Source: Citrus sinensis
Lineage: Eukaryota; Streptophyta; Magnoliopsida; Sapindales; Rutaceae
Direction of reading: 5' to 3'
Length of the DNA: 64,000 bases
NCBI RefSeq assembly: GCF_022201045.2
Contig: NC_068562.1
Coordinates: 12,585,001 to 12,649,000 of the forward strand
Below are positions 1-10,877 of this stretch, piece by piece (position 1 is the first letter of the stretch; every line of letters begins with the position of its first letter). Below the pieces are notes generated by a model. That model saw nothing but the letters and a program-made list of their open reading frames with translations. It was not told the origin of the DNA and did no database searches. A program made the translations under genes and the position numbers.

Positions 1-693
1 CTTAAAATCAACAAAGAAATTTACCATGATATCTTTTAGCCGAAACTATCTATAGAATCATGATTTTGAGTTGTTTGGCTTGGAGCAATATCTAATCTCA
101 TCCATATAAAGTAGTTTTATAGTATGGGATCTTAAAGTGAATGAAAAGTCTGAGAGATCTTTAAAACCGCAGGATTTTAAAAGTTTATAACTTGAAACGC
201 TTAAACCGCCCAATTTATGTATTTTTCAAGATGTCTCACACTTTAAAATTTCATATTAATATATATATATATATCCTTGACTTAGTGCGAGAGAATTTAT
301 TAAATTGGAAGAAGATACAAATAATTAGGAGGATGAAATGAGCCTTACCTCCAAGCAAAATAGTAGCTGAGAACACCAAAGCAGACAAGCTCTAACAAGA
401 AGGGGAAAAAAATCTAGCAAATAAAAGAGACCTAAGTTAGGGAGCTCATTCGCATCACGAGATAGAAGTTTTTGAACTTCAGCAGGCGGGTTCGGACGCC
501 AAGAGAATGTTTGTTACTGGAAGCAAATTACAGATATGAGAATAAACAGGTCAACACCGAACAAACAACTTACAAGAGAAAGTGACTATACGGTAGACAA
601 CAACACAGGGCCCCTAATTCAACATTACTTAATTACAGTTTTACACACCATGAAGAAAAGAAAATTACAACAAAAATTTTGTGCTGGAGCCCC
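1..693. other. Intergenic, 3' side of the first NLR
   Basis: No gene seen. The stretch is AT-rich, with a short (AT) run near 262-274. It lies downstream of the minus-strand NLR pseudogene and probably includes its 3' UTR and terminator. The small plus-strand reading frame at 536-739 has no recognisable domain and runs partly antisense to the NLR tail, so I do not call it. Confidence 0.5.
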
Positions 694-3347
694 TCAAATG
701 GATTCAAAGCATGGAAGAAAAGTGCGTAGGGTGTCTTGATCCTCCCATTTCAGTTCATTCCACCAGCGCTGCTCTCACCTGATAGCAATTTTACGTTCCC
801 TGGCGCTGTTGATATCGAGTGGAAGCTTCTTGAGCTTTGGGCATTCAGATACAAACAACTCCAAGAGATCTGGGAAGGACAAGGCATTCCAGTAGATCTT
901 TTCCAAATTTGATAGATCTTGTAAGCGAAGACATTGGAGTTTCGCAAATGGGTTTAACCCTGGAACTTCTCCTAATTTCCAAACACTGATTATCTCGTCC
1001 ATCTCATAACAACGTTCTATGTGAACAAATTTGAGATTTGGAGCAAAAGCAAGCCATGTCACCTCCTTCAATTTTTTGCAACAGTCTATGGTTACTCTTT
1101 GAAGGCTGTCGAAACCATACGGTTCTCGTGCTGTTCGAAGTTCTACATAGTTAAACTCTTCCAAGTTTGAACAGTACGCAAAATCTAGTTTATCGAGATG
1201 CTTCAGATCTGCCAAGTAGGAAATATTCAACGACTTCGAATCTTTACATTCTCGGAGCTGTAAAGATTTTGTACTGCTTTGAAGCTTAGGAGAGCTCCAA
1301 AGTTTTTGAAGAGCACAAAAACTTCTTAAGGAGACAGTTAATACATCTAAATGTTTCAAATTAATCAGTTCCTCTACCAAAATTTCACTACCTCCAAATA
1401 GAACGCTATCTTCCGGTACTGGATCAGCAGTAAAACCACAATCTAGCATCCTCAGTACTCGTAAGTCTGAAAAGCTAGAAATCAATTGCCTGGAATCCTA
1501 TAGAGATCACAGGCATACTCCAAGTTCCAACACTTAAGATTTGTCAATGCCTTTAACTCATTTGGCAACTCTTTGATGGAAGTTTCTGAGAGATTAAGAT
1601 ACTGCAGTGAAACCAATTTTGAAATTTCTGATGGCAATTGCTTCAAGGAGAGATTCTTTGAAAGGTTTAAAACTCTGAGAGAAGGCATAAAGTCAAAGAA
1701 ATTACTGGTGATGGTATCTAACTTATTAATAGCAAGAAACAGAGTTACAAGATGAGGGCAAGTAGGAGTTTCTGACAAAGCCACAATTTTATTTCTCAGT
1801 AATGATATTCTTCTCCTATCTCTCCACTTTCTAACCTCTGGTGCTATACTTAATTGAACACCTGTGGAAACTAGAAAATTTTCCTTTTCCTTCTCAACTT
1901 CACAGGCTATCCACAAAGACATATCCCGGATCACATCATGCATTTTTACAAAATTGGTTCCTACTTCTTCCAACAAGCACGCTTGAACAAGAACACCAAT
2001 TACGTAGTACCCTTGGTTATATACTCCCATTCCTTCAAACCCATTCAAAAAGCCCTCCCCAATCCAACACTCTATCAATTCAATTTTACTGATTTGATAA
2101 TCCTCCGGAAATAAACTACAGTATAACAGACAAGATCTAAGGACGTCACTAGACAAGCTATCATAACTGAACTTTAGAAGAGGATAAACCTCTTTCCCCA
2201 TACCTGGAAATTCAGAAGCTGATCTCCTTAACATCTCAATTGCATATCGCCATTCCTCAGGTGTATTCTTGCTGCCCATGGCACGACCAATGGTAATGAG
2301 TGCAAGTGGCAAACCGGCGCACTCCTTTGCCATGGCTTGGGCTAACATGGGAATATCAGGATGACTGACAAGAGGCTCCTCCCCGACTTTCTCCAGAAAC
2401 AATTCCCAAGCTTCTTTATCTCTCAGACACTCTATCTTGAACTTCTTTTGTGCTCCCATGAGGCTGCAGACATCCACAAGACGAGTCGTAAAGACTACCT
2501 TGGAAGCGTTTTCTGATGTAGGAAAAGGCACACCGACTTTGACTAAATCAATTCTTTCCCATACATCATCAAGTAATAGCAAAAATTTCTTCTTGCTCAG
2601 GATCTTGAAGATGTCCGAGGCTTTCTCTTCAAGACTTTTGTTCCCAAAAGAACCTATTCTTTCTCCGATTTTTTCTTGAATTCTCTCAAGTTGCATGTCT
2701 TTAGAGACCACCACCCAAATCACAACATCAAAGTCGTTTGGCGTATCAATGAACTTGTTGTTGATTTGAGTTAATAGGGTAGTCTTGCCGACTCCCCCCA
2801 TGCCATATAGACCAATGATTCCAACTTGTACTTCTTCAAAGCATCTCCAGACTTTATCAAGTGTTGATTCCAGCCCCACTATTGTTGGCTCTAGAGGCCT
2901 TTCATCCACTGCAGGCTGTGGCACCTTCTCAGCCACCACATCAAAAGCTCCTTCGCCCATTAAAATATCCACAACCTGCAGCATTTTAGACACTTTTTTC
3001 CCAAACTTGTGGCTTGACTGGCAGTTCTTGGAACAGTAGCCTCCAAGACACAATTTGTCAATTTCTTCAGAGCTCTTCCTTATCAATTCACCAACTTCAG
3101 CTTCCACAGACCCCACCCTTGAAATCCATCCTTGCACTTTGTTCAGGCGTCTCATTTGTTGTTGCTCAGCATTGGCGACCCTCACCACCACATCGTTCTT
3201 TGCCTCAATTAATTTTTGCAGTTGAGTCTGCAAACTAGCAAGATTTTCTTCAAGTTGGCTCACGTATGCTGCATTTCTACGGGCACAATTCATGCAACCA
3301 CTGAAAAGGGCATCACAGGAGATTTGAATTCCTAAAACATTACCCAT
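694..3347 (-). pseudogene. RPS5-like CC-NBS-LRR (NLR) gene, two lesions
   Basis: This is a single-exon coiled-coil NLR of the RPS5 type, an intracellular immune receptor. The N-terminus MGN plus nearby Cys fits N-myristoylation/palmitoylation at the plasma membrane. In the 621-aa N-terminal part I see the P-loop GMGGVGKTT (182-190), kinase-2 LLLLDDVW (256-263), GLPLAL (345-350) and MHD (469-471), then LRRs. The frame breaks at about 1491: the paralogs at 12.7 and 49.1 kb read CCAAGG where this copy reads CCAGG, a 1-bp deletion. The LRR part continues in another frame (1485-775). There a TGA at 775-777 replaces a Gly codon, and homologous C-terminal sequence with a WW motif continues to a TGA at 694-696. 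A shortened NB-ARC protein could still be made. A sequencing error cannot be excluded for the indel. Confidence 0.88.
1482..3347 (-). CDS. Truncated NLR reading frame (CC, NB-ARC, first LRRs)
   Basis: This 621-aa open frame is what the broken NLR can still encode. It has the coiled-coil region (about 25-75, with the VQGWISRV block), the complete NB-ARC domain with all nucleotide-binding motifs, and about four LRRs. It ends in a frameshift tail, IPGN-stop, where paralogs read IPRQL or IPRHL. The start is chosen because MGN at this position matches the N-termini of the two other NLRs in the window. CC-NB-ARC proteins without a full LRR exist in plants, so a role as a truncated NLR is possible but not shown. 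The closest relative in the window is the gene at 47303, which shares its GIQISCD N-terminus and KDMQLERIQEKIGERIG block. Confidence 0.75.
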   Translation of the reverse strand: MGNVLGIQISCDALFSGCMNCARRNAAYVSQLEENLASLQTQLQKLIEAKNDVVVRVANAEQQQMRRLNKVQGWISRVGSVEAEVGELIRKSSEEIDKLCLGGYCSKNCQSSHKFGKKVSKMLQVVDILMGEGAFDVVAEKVPQPAVDERPLEPTIVGLESTLDKVWRCFEEVQVGIIGLYGMGGVGKTTLLTQINNKFIDTPNDFDVVIWVVVSKDMQLERIQEKIGERIGSFGNKSLEEKASDIFKILSKKKFLLLLDDVWERIDLVKVGVPFPTSENASKVVFTTRLVDVCSLMGAQKKFKIECLRDKEAWELFLEKVGEEPLVSHPDIPMLAQAMAKECAGLPLALITIGRAMGSKNTPEEWRYAIEMLRRSASEFPGMGKEVYPLLKFSYDSLSSDVLRSCLLYCSLFPEDYQISKIELIECWIGEGFLNGFEGMGVYNQGYYVIGVLVQACLLEEVGTNFVKMHDVIRDMSLWIACEVEKEKENFLVSTGVQLSIAPEVRKWRDRRRISLLRNKIVALSETPTCPHLVTLFLAINKLDTITSNFFDFMPSLRVLNLSKNLSLKQLPSEISKLVSLQYLNLSETSIKELPNELKALTNLKCWNLEYACDLYRIPGN

Positions 3348-4524
3348 AGTTTTATATAAGATTTCAGAAAAGAGAGAAGAATTATGAAATTATGAGTACA
3401 ACGGAAAGAGATGCGATAATTTTTGTGCTATAGTAATGTCAATAGCAGTTTTAACATTTAATAGCTTATTCGGCCTGTATATATTGAGTGATCAAACCCT
3501 CATACTGCAATCTACATTGTAATTCTGCTGAAGCTGCCTTGAATTTCCTAATATTAATATAATGACACTTGCTTTGTTTCATATTTGAAAAGTATAAGCA
3601 ATCGTAATCAACAACTTGTATTCAATATATCGGCTCGGCTGTCTCATTAGCCGGCATAGTCGGTTTCACATGGAAGAATCGCAGACTAATGACATGTTGT
3701 GTATGATGACTTTCTGACTTTGGCACTTATAATTAAATTTCCTAAGGGCCTATAACAATATTAAATCTAAATAATTATAATGTTTTTGACAACATTTTTA
3801 TGACCAAAATGTTTTAAAAGTGATGATATTTGTCTCCCTTTGTTTATCTCAACAACCCCTACTTTTTAATTTATTTCATCTATTTCCAAAGTCACCATCA
3901 TTAAAAATTAAAAAAGGATTTATTTTTTCCCCCCCTTCTGCACAATTTCTCTCTTTCAACAATAAACATTTTATATCTTATCAACTACCACTTCTTAATT
4001 AATTCAAAGTATTTCTAAAGTAATCCTTATTAAGAATTAATTTTTTCCTTCTCGTCTGCACTGTTATTATTATTTTTCTTTTAATTTTTGGAGTAACCTA
4101 CTTCGCTTCTTTAATGAGCCAAAACTCAATATTTATGATATCATGATCAATAATTTTGTAAGTCAAATTCAAGAACAAAGGAAACATAAAAAACAAAAAC
4201 AAAAAAAAGTCAAAAATGGATTTTGATAATTTTATTTTTCGGCTTTTATGATGATGACGAGTTTCAAGAGGTGAGAAATAATAGAGGCCAGTAATATGGT
4301 AAGTTTTTTTTTTAATTTATTCATCACACATCAAAAACCATACAATTAATGACAAAACAATTCATCACTTATTTATAAAATTAAATAAAAATCTAATAAC
4401 AAAAACTCATTATATTCTACAAGTGGCAATGGATTGATGGTGATGAAAATAAGTGGTGGGGATGATGGTGATGCTTGAGAGAGAGAGCTGATGAGAGGGG
4501 AAAAATAAAAATAAAAATATTAAA
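3348..4524. other. Intergenic/5' region of first NLR
   Basis: AT-rich, with no supported gene. The first ~250 bases are the 5' UTR/promoter side of the minus-strand NLR. The remainder contains T- and A-rich low-complexity runs and ends at the border of the LTR-like repeat. Small frames at 3820-4002 and 4475-4672 have no domain. Confidence 0.5.
3476..3486 (-). promoter_or_regulatory. Possible TATA box of first NLR
   Basis: On the minus strand the sequence CAATATATACA lies about 130 bp upstream of the ATG at 3347. That spacing is plausible for a TATA box plus 5' UTR. The region is AT-rich, so a chance match is quite possible. Confidence 0.3.
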
Positions 4525-5946
4525 TGTTGATGCTGAAATATGCTCGCCTTTTGCCCGACCGGATCGTTCCACCAACGCTCGTATGTTCAATGGAGAGGAT
4601 GTTGCCCTTTGTCTCCTTCAGCAACTGCAACAGCTCCAGGGATTGGAATCACCCTCTTTTCCTTCTTTCTAATCCTGCACTCACAATAATAGATCAGAGA
4701 CGCCGGTGGTTTTACCGACGTAAACCCTCCGATGCTTAAGTTAGCACAAGGTGTTTACGGGAAAACTATGTAACTTATATTGTCTGATCTCTTGTAATGT
4801 TATCAAAGATTTTGTATGGAATATAATCTGGTTTCAATTTGGCAGAGTTTTCCCTTTACTCTCAATTTTTTTGTCCCCTTTTTCATCGATTTTCTGACTT
4901 CTTATAGCCGTTGTTCCACGATTCTGCAAACTCTTCATGCCCCCCTTTTTCGGGTGATGGCAGACCATCATGGGTCTCCAACCACTGGACTGTGGGTAAA
5001 CGTGGGATGCCATGTTTCTCTCGATGGTTCGGGGCATAGCGGAACTGTCGCGACTTCGTAAGATCGTGTGCCCTTTCTTTGGGTGATGGGTGTTGATGCG
5101 GGATTCTGGTTGCCCTCTTTCTACGACCAGGATATCTGCTCGATCAACTTCACCTCGATCAGGATCTCTCCTCGTACGCTTTCTTCTCCAAATATTCCTG
5201 CGTCCACAAAAACAAGTCAGAGCACGCCAGTTGTTTTCCCGGCGTAAACCCTCCGACGCTCAAGTTAGATATGAAGGTTCTAGGAACGCTTGCCACAAAT
5301 CTTATGGCTTTTCTGTAGTTTCTATTCTTTAGAACTTTCTTTTATCTTTGTTCTAATCTCCAAATTGCTAACCCTTTTACCTTCGTTGGCTACCTTTTTA
5401 TAGGCCACTTCTGAACTCGGGCCTTCCCTCCATTCGCGCTCGTTATCTTCCCACTTCTCGAAAGCGGATGCCCCATTTCCGTTGTCGTGGGTGGTTGCGT
5501 GGCCTTCGTGCCTTGATTCTCGGACTAGAGAGCACGCCTCGCTAACTGTCGTTGACCGGGTCTCCTCGACTCAACCCTTAGCAGGAATGGCTTTATGCTT
5601 CTAACAGGAGATGGGCCTCGTGGATGACGTGCTCGTGGATGAGCAGGATATTCCTGCTCCTGCTCCCCCGGATACCAGACTCTTACAAGATATACCTGCT
5701 CAAGGAACCCTGTTACCAGATGTCTGCTCATCACTGCTGGTCTTTGTCGAAGCATATCCCACAAACAATGGGTATCTGGTCGGTATACGTCTCTGGTCGG
5801 TACATCTCTCTGGTTGGTATGTTTCTCTGGTTGGCACATGTTTGTATAAGACGTTTTACCAGGACTGTTCTCGTGCCATTCAGCTGAGGAGATTCGCCCC
5901 GGGGTGGGAGATGGGGGCATGGTTGAGTACTTTTTATTACTTAACA
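4525..5946 (+). mobile_element. Composite of two LTR-like repeat copies
   Basis: From TGTTGATGCTG (4525) the sequence follows the 703-bp repeat at 13695-14397 closely: the same start, the same GGCGTAAACCCTCCGATGC-type core (here about 4715) and the same TTGGCAGAGTTTTCCCTT block (4840). At about 5091, before that copy reaches its 3' end, a second TGTTGATGC start appears. A divergent second copy follows with its own core (about 5238) and runs to the shared 3' end GGGGTGGG...TTAACA at 5946. Ends are TG...CA as in LTRs. Flanks TTAAA/TTATC do not give a clean TSD. No gag or pol frame is present. I read it as nested or recombined solo LTRs of one family; TRIM or LARD origin is possible. Confidence 0.6.
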
Positions 5947-7512
5947 TTATCCTTACTAAAAGGTAAGTATAATTCTGGTATTTACAAGTCATGTTTTAAT
6001 CTTTCAAACGAGGTTTCTTGGAATGAAAATTTTAGGCGTTGACGTTGTCATTTAGCCCAAAGTGTAATTGTAAGATTTGTATATATGCTAAGAACCACAT
6101 GTGGAATTTATGGATGCACCCCTGTTCCCGAGTATCGGAGGCTAGAGGTAATTACTAAAGCCCAAACCAAATAAGACCCATGAGAAGTAAACTAGATGAC
6201 TATATGTACCTTAGAATGGATGGAGAAGCCCATATATTCAAACCCAAAATTCAAATTATAGAGTTGGGAATGCTATCGTATTATGTGAGAAGAGCGTTAC
6301 AGTAAAGATAAATTTTATGAAGATTCCAAATATGGTTCATCAGAATTGATATGGTGTCGAGGATTTTGGGTATGAGATTGGGAACTATTTTTAACTTGGG
6401 AATCAGGTTGCCAGCATCCATGTAAGAGAAATTTAGATTTCGAGTTGGGATAGTTGTTGAGGGATAATGGTGTTATTTGTAGCTTGTAGAGTCAAGTTTA
6501 CAAGCCAAGATAAAGGTATTTCTTTCTTTAATCACCTTAAAAACTTGTGTTTGTTAGAAATCATAAGACGAAGTAGGGGACAAAACTATCTTACCCCGTT
6601 GTACCAAACACCATTTTGGTTTTTTTTTTAGCAGTCCCTATAATTTTCTGTAAATAATACAAACTATAAGGTTTAAAAATTTTATGCAATAAGTCCCAAT
6701 TAAAATATAATAATTTCAAATTTCTAAAAAGGTTATTTGGCATTTTCTTCAACAATTCCTATTGTTTTCTATAAATAATAAAAAGTATAAGTTTTAATAA
6801 TTTTATGTAATAAACTCAATTAAAATATAATAATTTAAAATTTCTAAAAAATTTATTCTCTCTATCTCCTTCTCAATCAATTTTAAAATTTAAGTTTCAT
6901 TCTTTATAATTCTAAATTTAAGTAATAGAATAAATATTATATAATTTATTTTTTTATATTAAATAAATAATTGATTGGCTTCATACGTGGGATAAGGTAT
7001 AAGTAATTTTACATAATCTCAAATTTACATTTATAATTTTATTATTTTGAAAATATGATTTATAAACTCTATAATGAATTTAAATGACTATCCAAGCATT
7101 TATTTAATATTTATTTATTTTTCATTTTAATGTTGTCAAAATTTATATAAAACCTTATCCAATTTTGTGTTACACTAAATACAAAATAGTATTATTAAAA
7201 TATAATTGGTATTTTAAGTAAATGGAAGTGGAGAGTATTTTAGCAAGTTAAAATAATTCATCCATATTTTTATATAAATATGTTAGTTTACTAAATTACC
7301 TTTGATAATAAAATATTTAACGGACCAATGTGTCAAAATTTTAAAATTTAATCTTTTCTTATTCTTTTAGTAAACATAAGGGACCACATAATTAATAACC
7401 AAATAATAACATCTCAGATGTTAGAATAACTTTTGCAACTCTCGGGTTGGATTCAATGGTTGGATCACAAAAAAATTTTTAAAAATAGATATGAAACAAC
7501 AGTTGTATTATA
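5947..7512. other. Intergenic, AT-rich, with a 120-bp tandem duplication
   Basis: No gene found. The sequence is very AT-rich beyond 6600. A diverged direct repeat of period 120 is described separately. The rest looks like decayed repeat DNA without recognisable ends. Confidence 0.5.
6631..6850. repeat. Tandem duplication, period about 120 bp
   Basis: The block beginning near 6631 (GTCCCTATAATTTTCTGTAAATAAT-like) recurs 120 bases later from 6751. Both copies end in TTTCTAAAAA (6721 and 6841). The copies differ at many positions, so the duplication is old. Confidence 0.6.
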
Positions 7513-7520
7513 GCTGGACC

Positions 7521-8249
7521 CAGTGGCGGTGCCAGAAATTAAACTTAGGAGGGGCTAAGTTTAAATAATATTGTAATTTAAAAAAGGTTAATAAATAATG
7601 AGTATCAAAAATAAAAATTCACTAACATGTTCAATACATTTATAATTGATCTCAATGTGTTTTTATATGTTAAAAACGTTAAAAAATAAACTTATCACCA
7701 AGAATACAAAATAAATCTTTTTCTACATGTGTAATAACAATATTATTCAATTATTAATCTCTAATATGATTTCACAGACGATTTTTCACAAAATTCATAG
7801 TTGAAAATGTCTTTTACTACTGTAGTTATGACAACTAGTAAATTTAATGCTAATGTTATCAATAAACAAATTAATTAATACAATTTATCTTTTTTAGTAT
7901 CAACTATTTTTCTTGTTAGCCTATCAATTTCTTTTAATTTTAAAAATTTGTTATTAGAACTCACCCATATAATGTAAACATCAAATTGAATTTTAAGTGT
8001 CATAAGATTTATTGAAGAAAAATTATTTTGATAAACTCAATAAGATAAAATAATTTCTTTTTTTTTGCGTGAGGAAAGTTAGCGTGCAACGAATCTCAAA
8101 ATAATAATTTCTTTGTGGGTTGGAAGTTGAAGATAAATACTTAATATTTTGATTTTTTTTTAATTTTAATAGAGATTTTTATGATAAATAAGATAAATAT
8201 TTAATTAAATTTGTAAATTTTCAAGCCCCCCAACGTGGCACCGCCTATG
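7521..8249. mobile_element. Non-autonomous hAT-type element with 8-bp TSD
   Basis: The 729-bp element starts CAGTGGCGGTGCCA and ends TGGCACCGCCTATG, an imperfect terminal inverted repeat sharing GGCGGTGCCA. It is flanked by a perfect 8-bp direct repeat GCTGGACC at 7513-7520 and 8250-8257. Eight-base TSDs and CA-G-GGCGG termini are typical of the hAT superfamily, and the GGCGGxGCCA form resembles Tip100-like elements (family knowledge, not searched). The interior is AT-rich with no transposase frame, so the element depends on a transposase elsewhere. The uncut TSD indicates it has stayed in place since insertion. Confidence 0.85.
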
Positions 8250-8257
8250 GCTGGACC

Positions 8258-9082
8258 CCGAAGTAGGTAGTGCAATGTATTTCATTTTTATTGGGATTTT
8301 GGAATATGAAAACGCACCTAAATGTCACTATTTAAATTTGGTCTTGGGGCCAACGTGTAGCACTTATGCATTATATTGCAGCATAAATATTGCACCAACT
8401 TTTTTGCCACTTCAAGTTTTCCCTTATCCAAAAATGTGCGGTTGAGGATTTGTTTACTTCCTTTTAGAAAAATAATAATAATAATAACAACAACAATAAT
8501 AGTTGTTGTTGTCAGGTCTGTCATCTTATTTGATTAAATAGATTATTAAATTTCATCTTATTTCTTTCTATTAGAATTCAAGATTTTGACCTTACAAAGA
8601 CTACGCTCACCACTTCTTGAGCTCTCCCTTCGCCTCAGATACTTGTGATAAATGTTTATTACTTTCATCTGACTGACGATTAATTACCATGGATTGCACT
8701 ATTTTAATTAACATTATGTCAATTTGAAAAAAAAAAATTAATGGAAAAAAAACACTTGTTTTAAATGTCCATCACCTTGATGAAAAATGTCGGCCACCAA
8801 AACAATATTTTAGTTTATCACAATGTCCTATACTGGGAAGGTTCTATCACTATCAATGGCAGCAATAATTTGACATAATTAACCAAGATACAACTTTTAC
8901 TTGAAGGCCAATTTGGTCATAAAATAATATTAAAAAAACGTTTGAATTTTCTTTCAGCTGATTAGTCACCGTAGGCATTTGCCCCCCTTTTTTTAGATAA
9001 TTATTACTTATGTTATTTACACAATATAAATTATTAAAATTTATTTATATTAATTCTAATATGACATCGTTTAAATTTTTTA
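8258..9082. other. Intergenic, AT-rich
   Basis: No gene seen. There is an (AAT)n/(AAC)n stretch at about 8468-8510. A minus-strand frame at 8318-8524 reads through this simple repeat and is not called. Confidence 0.5.
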
Positions 9083-10714
9083 GAAAAATTTATAAAAATA
9101 TCCATAAAACTATTGTATTTTTTAACTTTAATCCCCTAAAATTTTTTCTATCATAACTAGCCAAACACCCTATGTTTGGATTACATTATCCTCATCACTT
9201 TCATCAAATTTACAAAGGCATGCCACTTTTTCAATTCCAGCACAAATAAATACGGATCTTCCTCAACAACTTAACAAACCTTCATCACTCTCAACAAACT
9301 TCATCATTCTCGCTAAATCAATTGCATAATTGAATATATAATCATCAATGGGAGAGTTTCTTAAAATTAGTTTATACTCTTACACAAAGTAAACATTTAA
9401 TCTATTGATTTTATCAACTAAGTTCGAAATTAAAGTGGGTTTTGTTGTAAATATTGTTATTTTTCATTCATAAAACAATATGATTTGTTAAAGTACTTAG
9501 TTTGAGTTGAGAAATGAAGAAAAATCATTGAAAACACAGAAAAATCGGGCAAAAAATGAAGTTCAGAACAAGTGAGACATGCAAGTGGGACAGGTGCCTG
9601 TCTCACATAAACGCATTGCATTTATGTGCGACAAGCACCTGTCCCATTGCCTGTCGCACATAAACTCACGGATTTTATGGAGTACATGATTTTGGATTTG
9701 ATTTGTCTCGTTGTAAACTTCGAAACGGTAGATTATACGCTTAAAACAGACATATATAGCTCAAGTTATGGCTTTCGAAACATATATGAAATTTAGTGAG
9801 ACAAGCACCTGTCCCACTTGCTTGTCTCAATAAATTTCATATATATTTCGAAAGTCATAACTTGAGCTATAAATGTCCGTTTTAGGCGTATAATATACCG
9901 TTTCGAAGCTTACGACGAGATAAATCAAATCCAAAATCATGTACTCCATAAAATCCGTGGGTTTATGTGCAACAGGCACTGTATTTATGTGCGACAGGCA
10001 CCTGTCCCACTTGTCTGTCTCACTAAATTTTATTTATGTTTCGAAAGCCATAACTTGAGCTATATATGTCCGTTTTAGGCATATAATATACCGTTTCGAA
10101 GCTTACAACAAGAAAAATCAAATCTAAAATCATGTACTCCATAAAATCCATGGGTTTATGTGCGACATGCATTCATGTAGTGCGTTTATGTGAGATAGGC
10201 ACATATCCCACTTGCCTGTCTCACTTGTTCTTAACTTCATTTTTTGCTTGATTTTTCTGTGTTTTCAATGATTTTTCTTCATTTCTCAACTCAAACTAAG
10301 TACTTTAACAAATCACATTGTTTTATGAATGAAAAATAACAATATTTACAACAAAACCCACTTTAATTTCGAACTTAGTTGATAAAATCAATAGATTAAA
10401 GGTTTACATTGTGTAAAAGTATAAACTAATTTTAAGAAGCTCTCTCATTAATGATTATATATTCAATTATACAATTGATTTATCGAGAATGATGAAATTT
10501 GTTGAGAGTGATGAAGGTTTGTTAAGTTGTTGAAGAAGATCTGTATTTACTTGTGCTGGAATTGAAAAAGTGGCATGCTTTTATAAATTTGATGAAAGTG
10601 ATGAGGATAATGTAGTCCAAACATAAGGTGTTTGGTTAGTTATAATAAAAAAAATTTTAAAAGGTTAAAATTAAAAAAACACAAAAATTTTATGACCATT
10701 TTTATAAATTTCCC
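9083..10714. mobile_element. Foldback Mutator-like element (about 0.5-kb arms)
   Basis: The left arm (9083 to about 9605) is repeated almost exactly in inverse orientation in the right arm (about 10205-10714). Examples are the TTCATCACTCTCAACAAA block at 9280 against its complement at 10500, and the CTTAGTTTGAGTTGAG block at 9496 against its complement at 10280. Termini read GAAAAATTTATAAAAAT and, on the other strand, GGGAAATTTATAAAAAT. A 9-bp direct repeat AATTTTTTA (9074-9082 and 10715-10723) flanks it, the TSD length of Mutator-like elements. The TSD is low-complexity, so its weight is limited. The 0.6-kb centre is itself built of inverted modules. There is no transposase frame. The element ends 163 bp before the ATG of the intact NLR. 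Confidence 0.85.
9570..10228. repeat. Palindromic module array inside the foldback element
   Basis: A roughly 35-bp imperfect palindrome built on GGCACCTGTCCCACTTGCC and GTGAGACA/TGTGCGACA half-sites occurs about five times (near 9570, 9624, 9799, 9988 and 10189). Between copies lies a spacer of about 140 bp (CATAACTTGAGCTATA, CCGTTTCGAAGC, AATCATGTACTCCATAAAATCC). The spacer is present once inverted (9665-9790) and twice direct (9835-9960 and 10035-10155). The symmetry centre of the element is near 9815. Confidence 0.75.
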
Positions 10715-10877
10715 AATTTTTTAACCCTCTCAAATTTTATCATCGAAGGACGCCCAGCTCCACTATTAAAAAAAAACTGTCTTCGCTTAGGCATTTGCTC
10801 TCTTATCCTCAGTTGAAGCTCTCCTGTCAAACTAATAACTACGGAAAAATCTTACACTCATCTCATCGGTTAGAATC
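10715..10877 (+). promoter_or_regulatory. Short upstream region of the intact NLR
   Basis: Only 163 bases separate the foldback element from the ATG at 10878. The stretch starts with the 9-bp TSD copy and continues with pyrimidine-rich sequence that looks like a 5' UTR (CTCTCTTATCCTCAG). I see no clear TATA box in it, so core promoter elements may be weak, or may lie within or beyond the foldback element. Confidence 0.35.

Noticed and set aside
5525..6042. Overlapping frames of 87-155 aa on both strands
   Set aside because: They lie within the GC-richer LTR-like repeat, have no domain and occur on both strands, as expected for a chance open stretch.
9600..10230. CRISPR-like array (regular repeats with spacers)
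   Set aside because: The repeats are part of an inverted foldback structure in plant DNA, and the spacers are themselves repeated. There are no cas genes.
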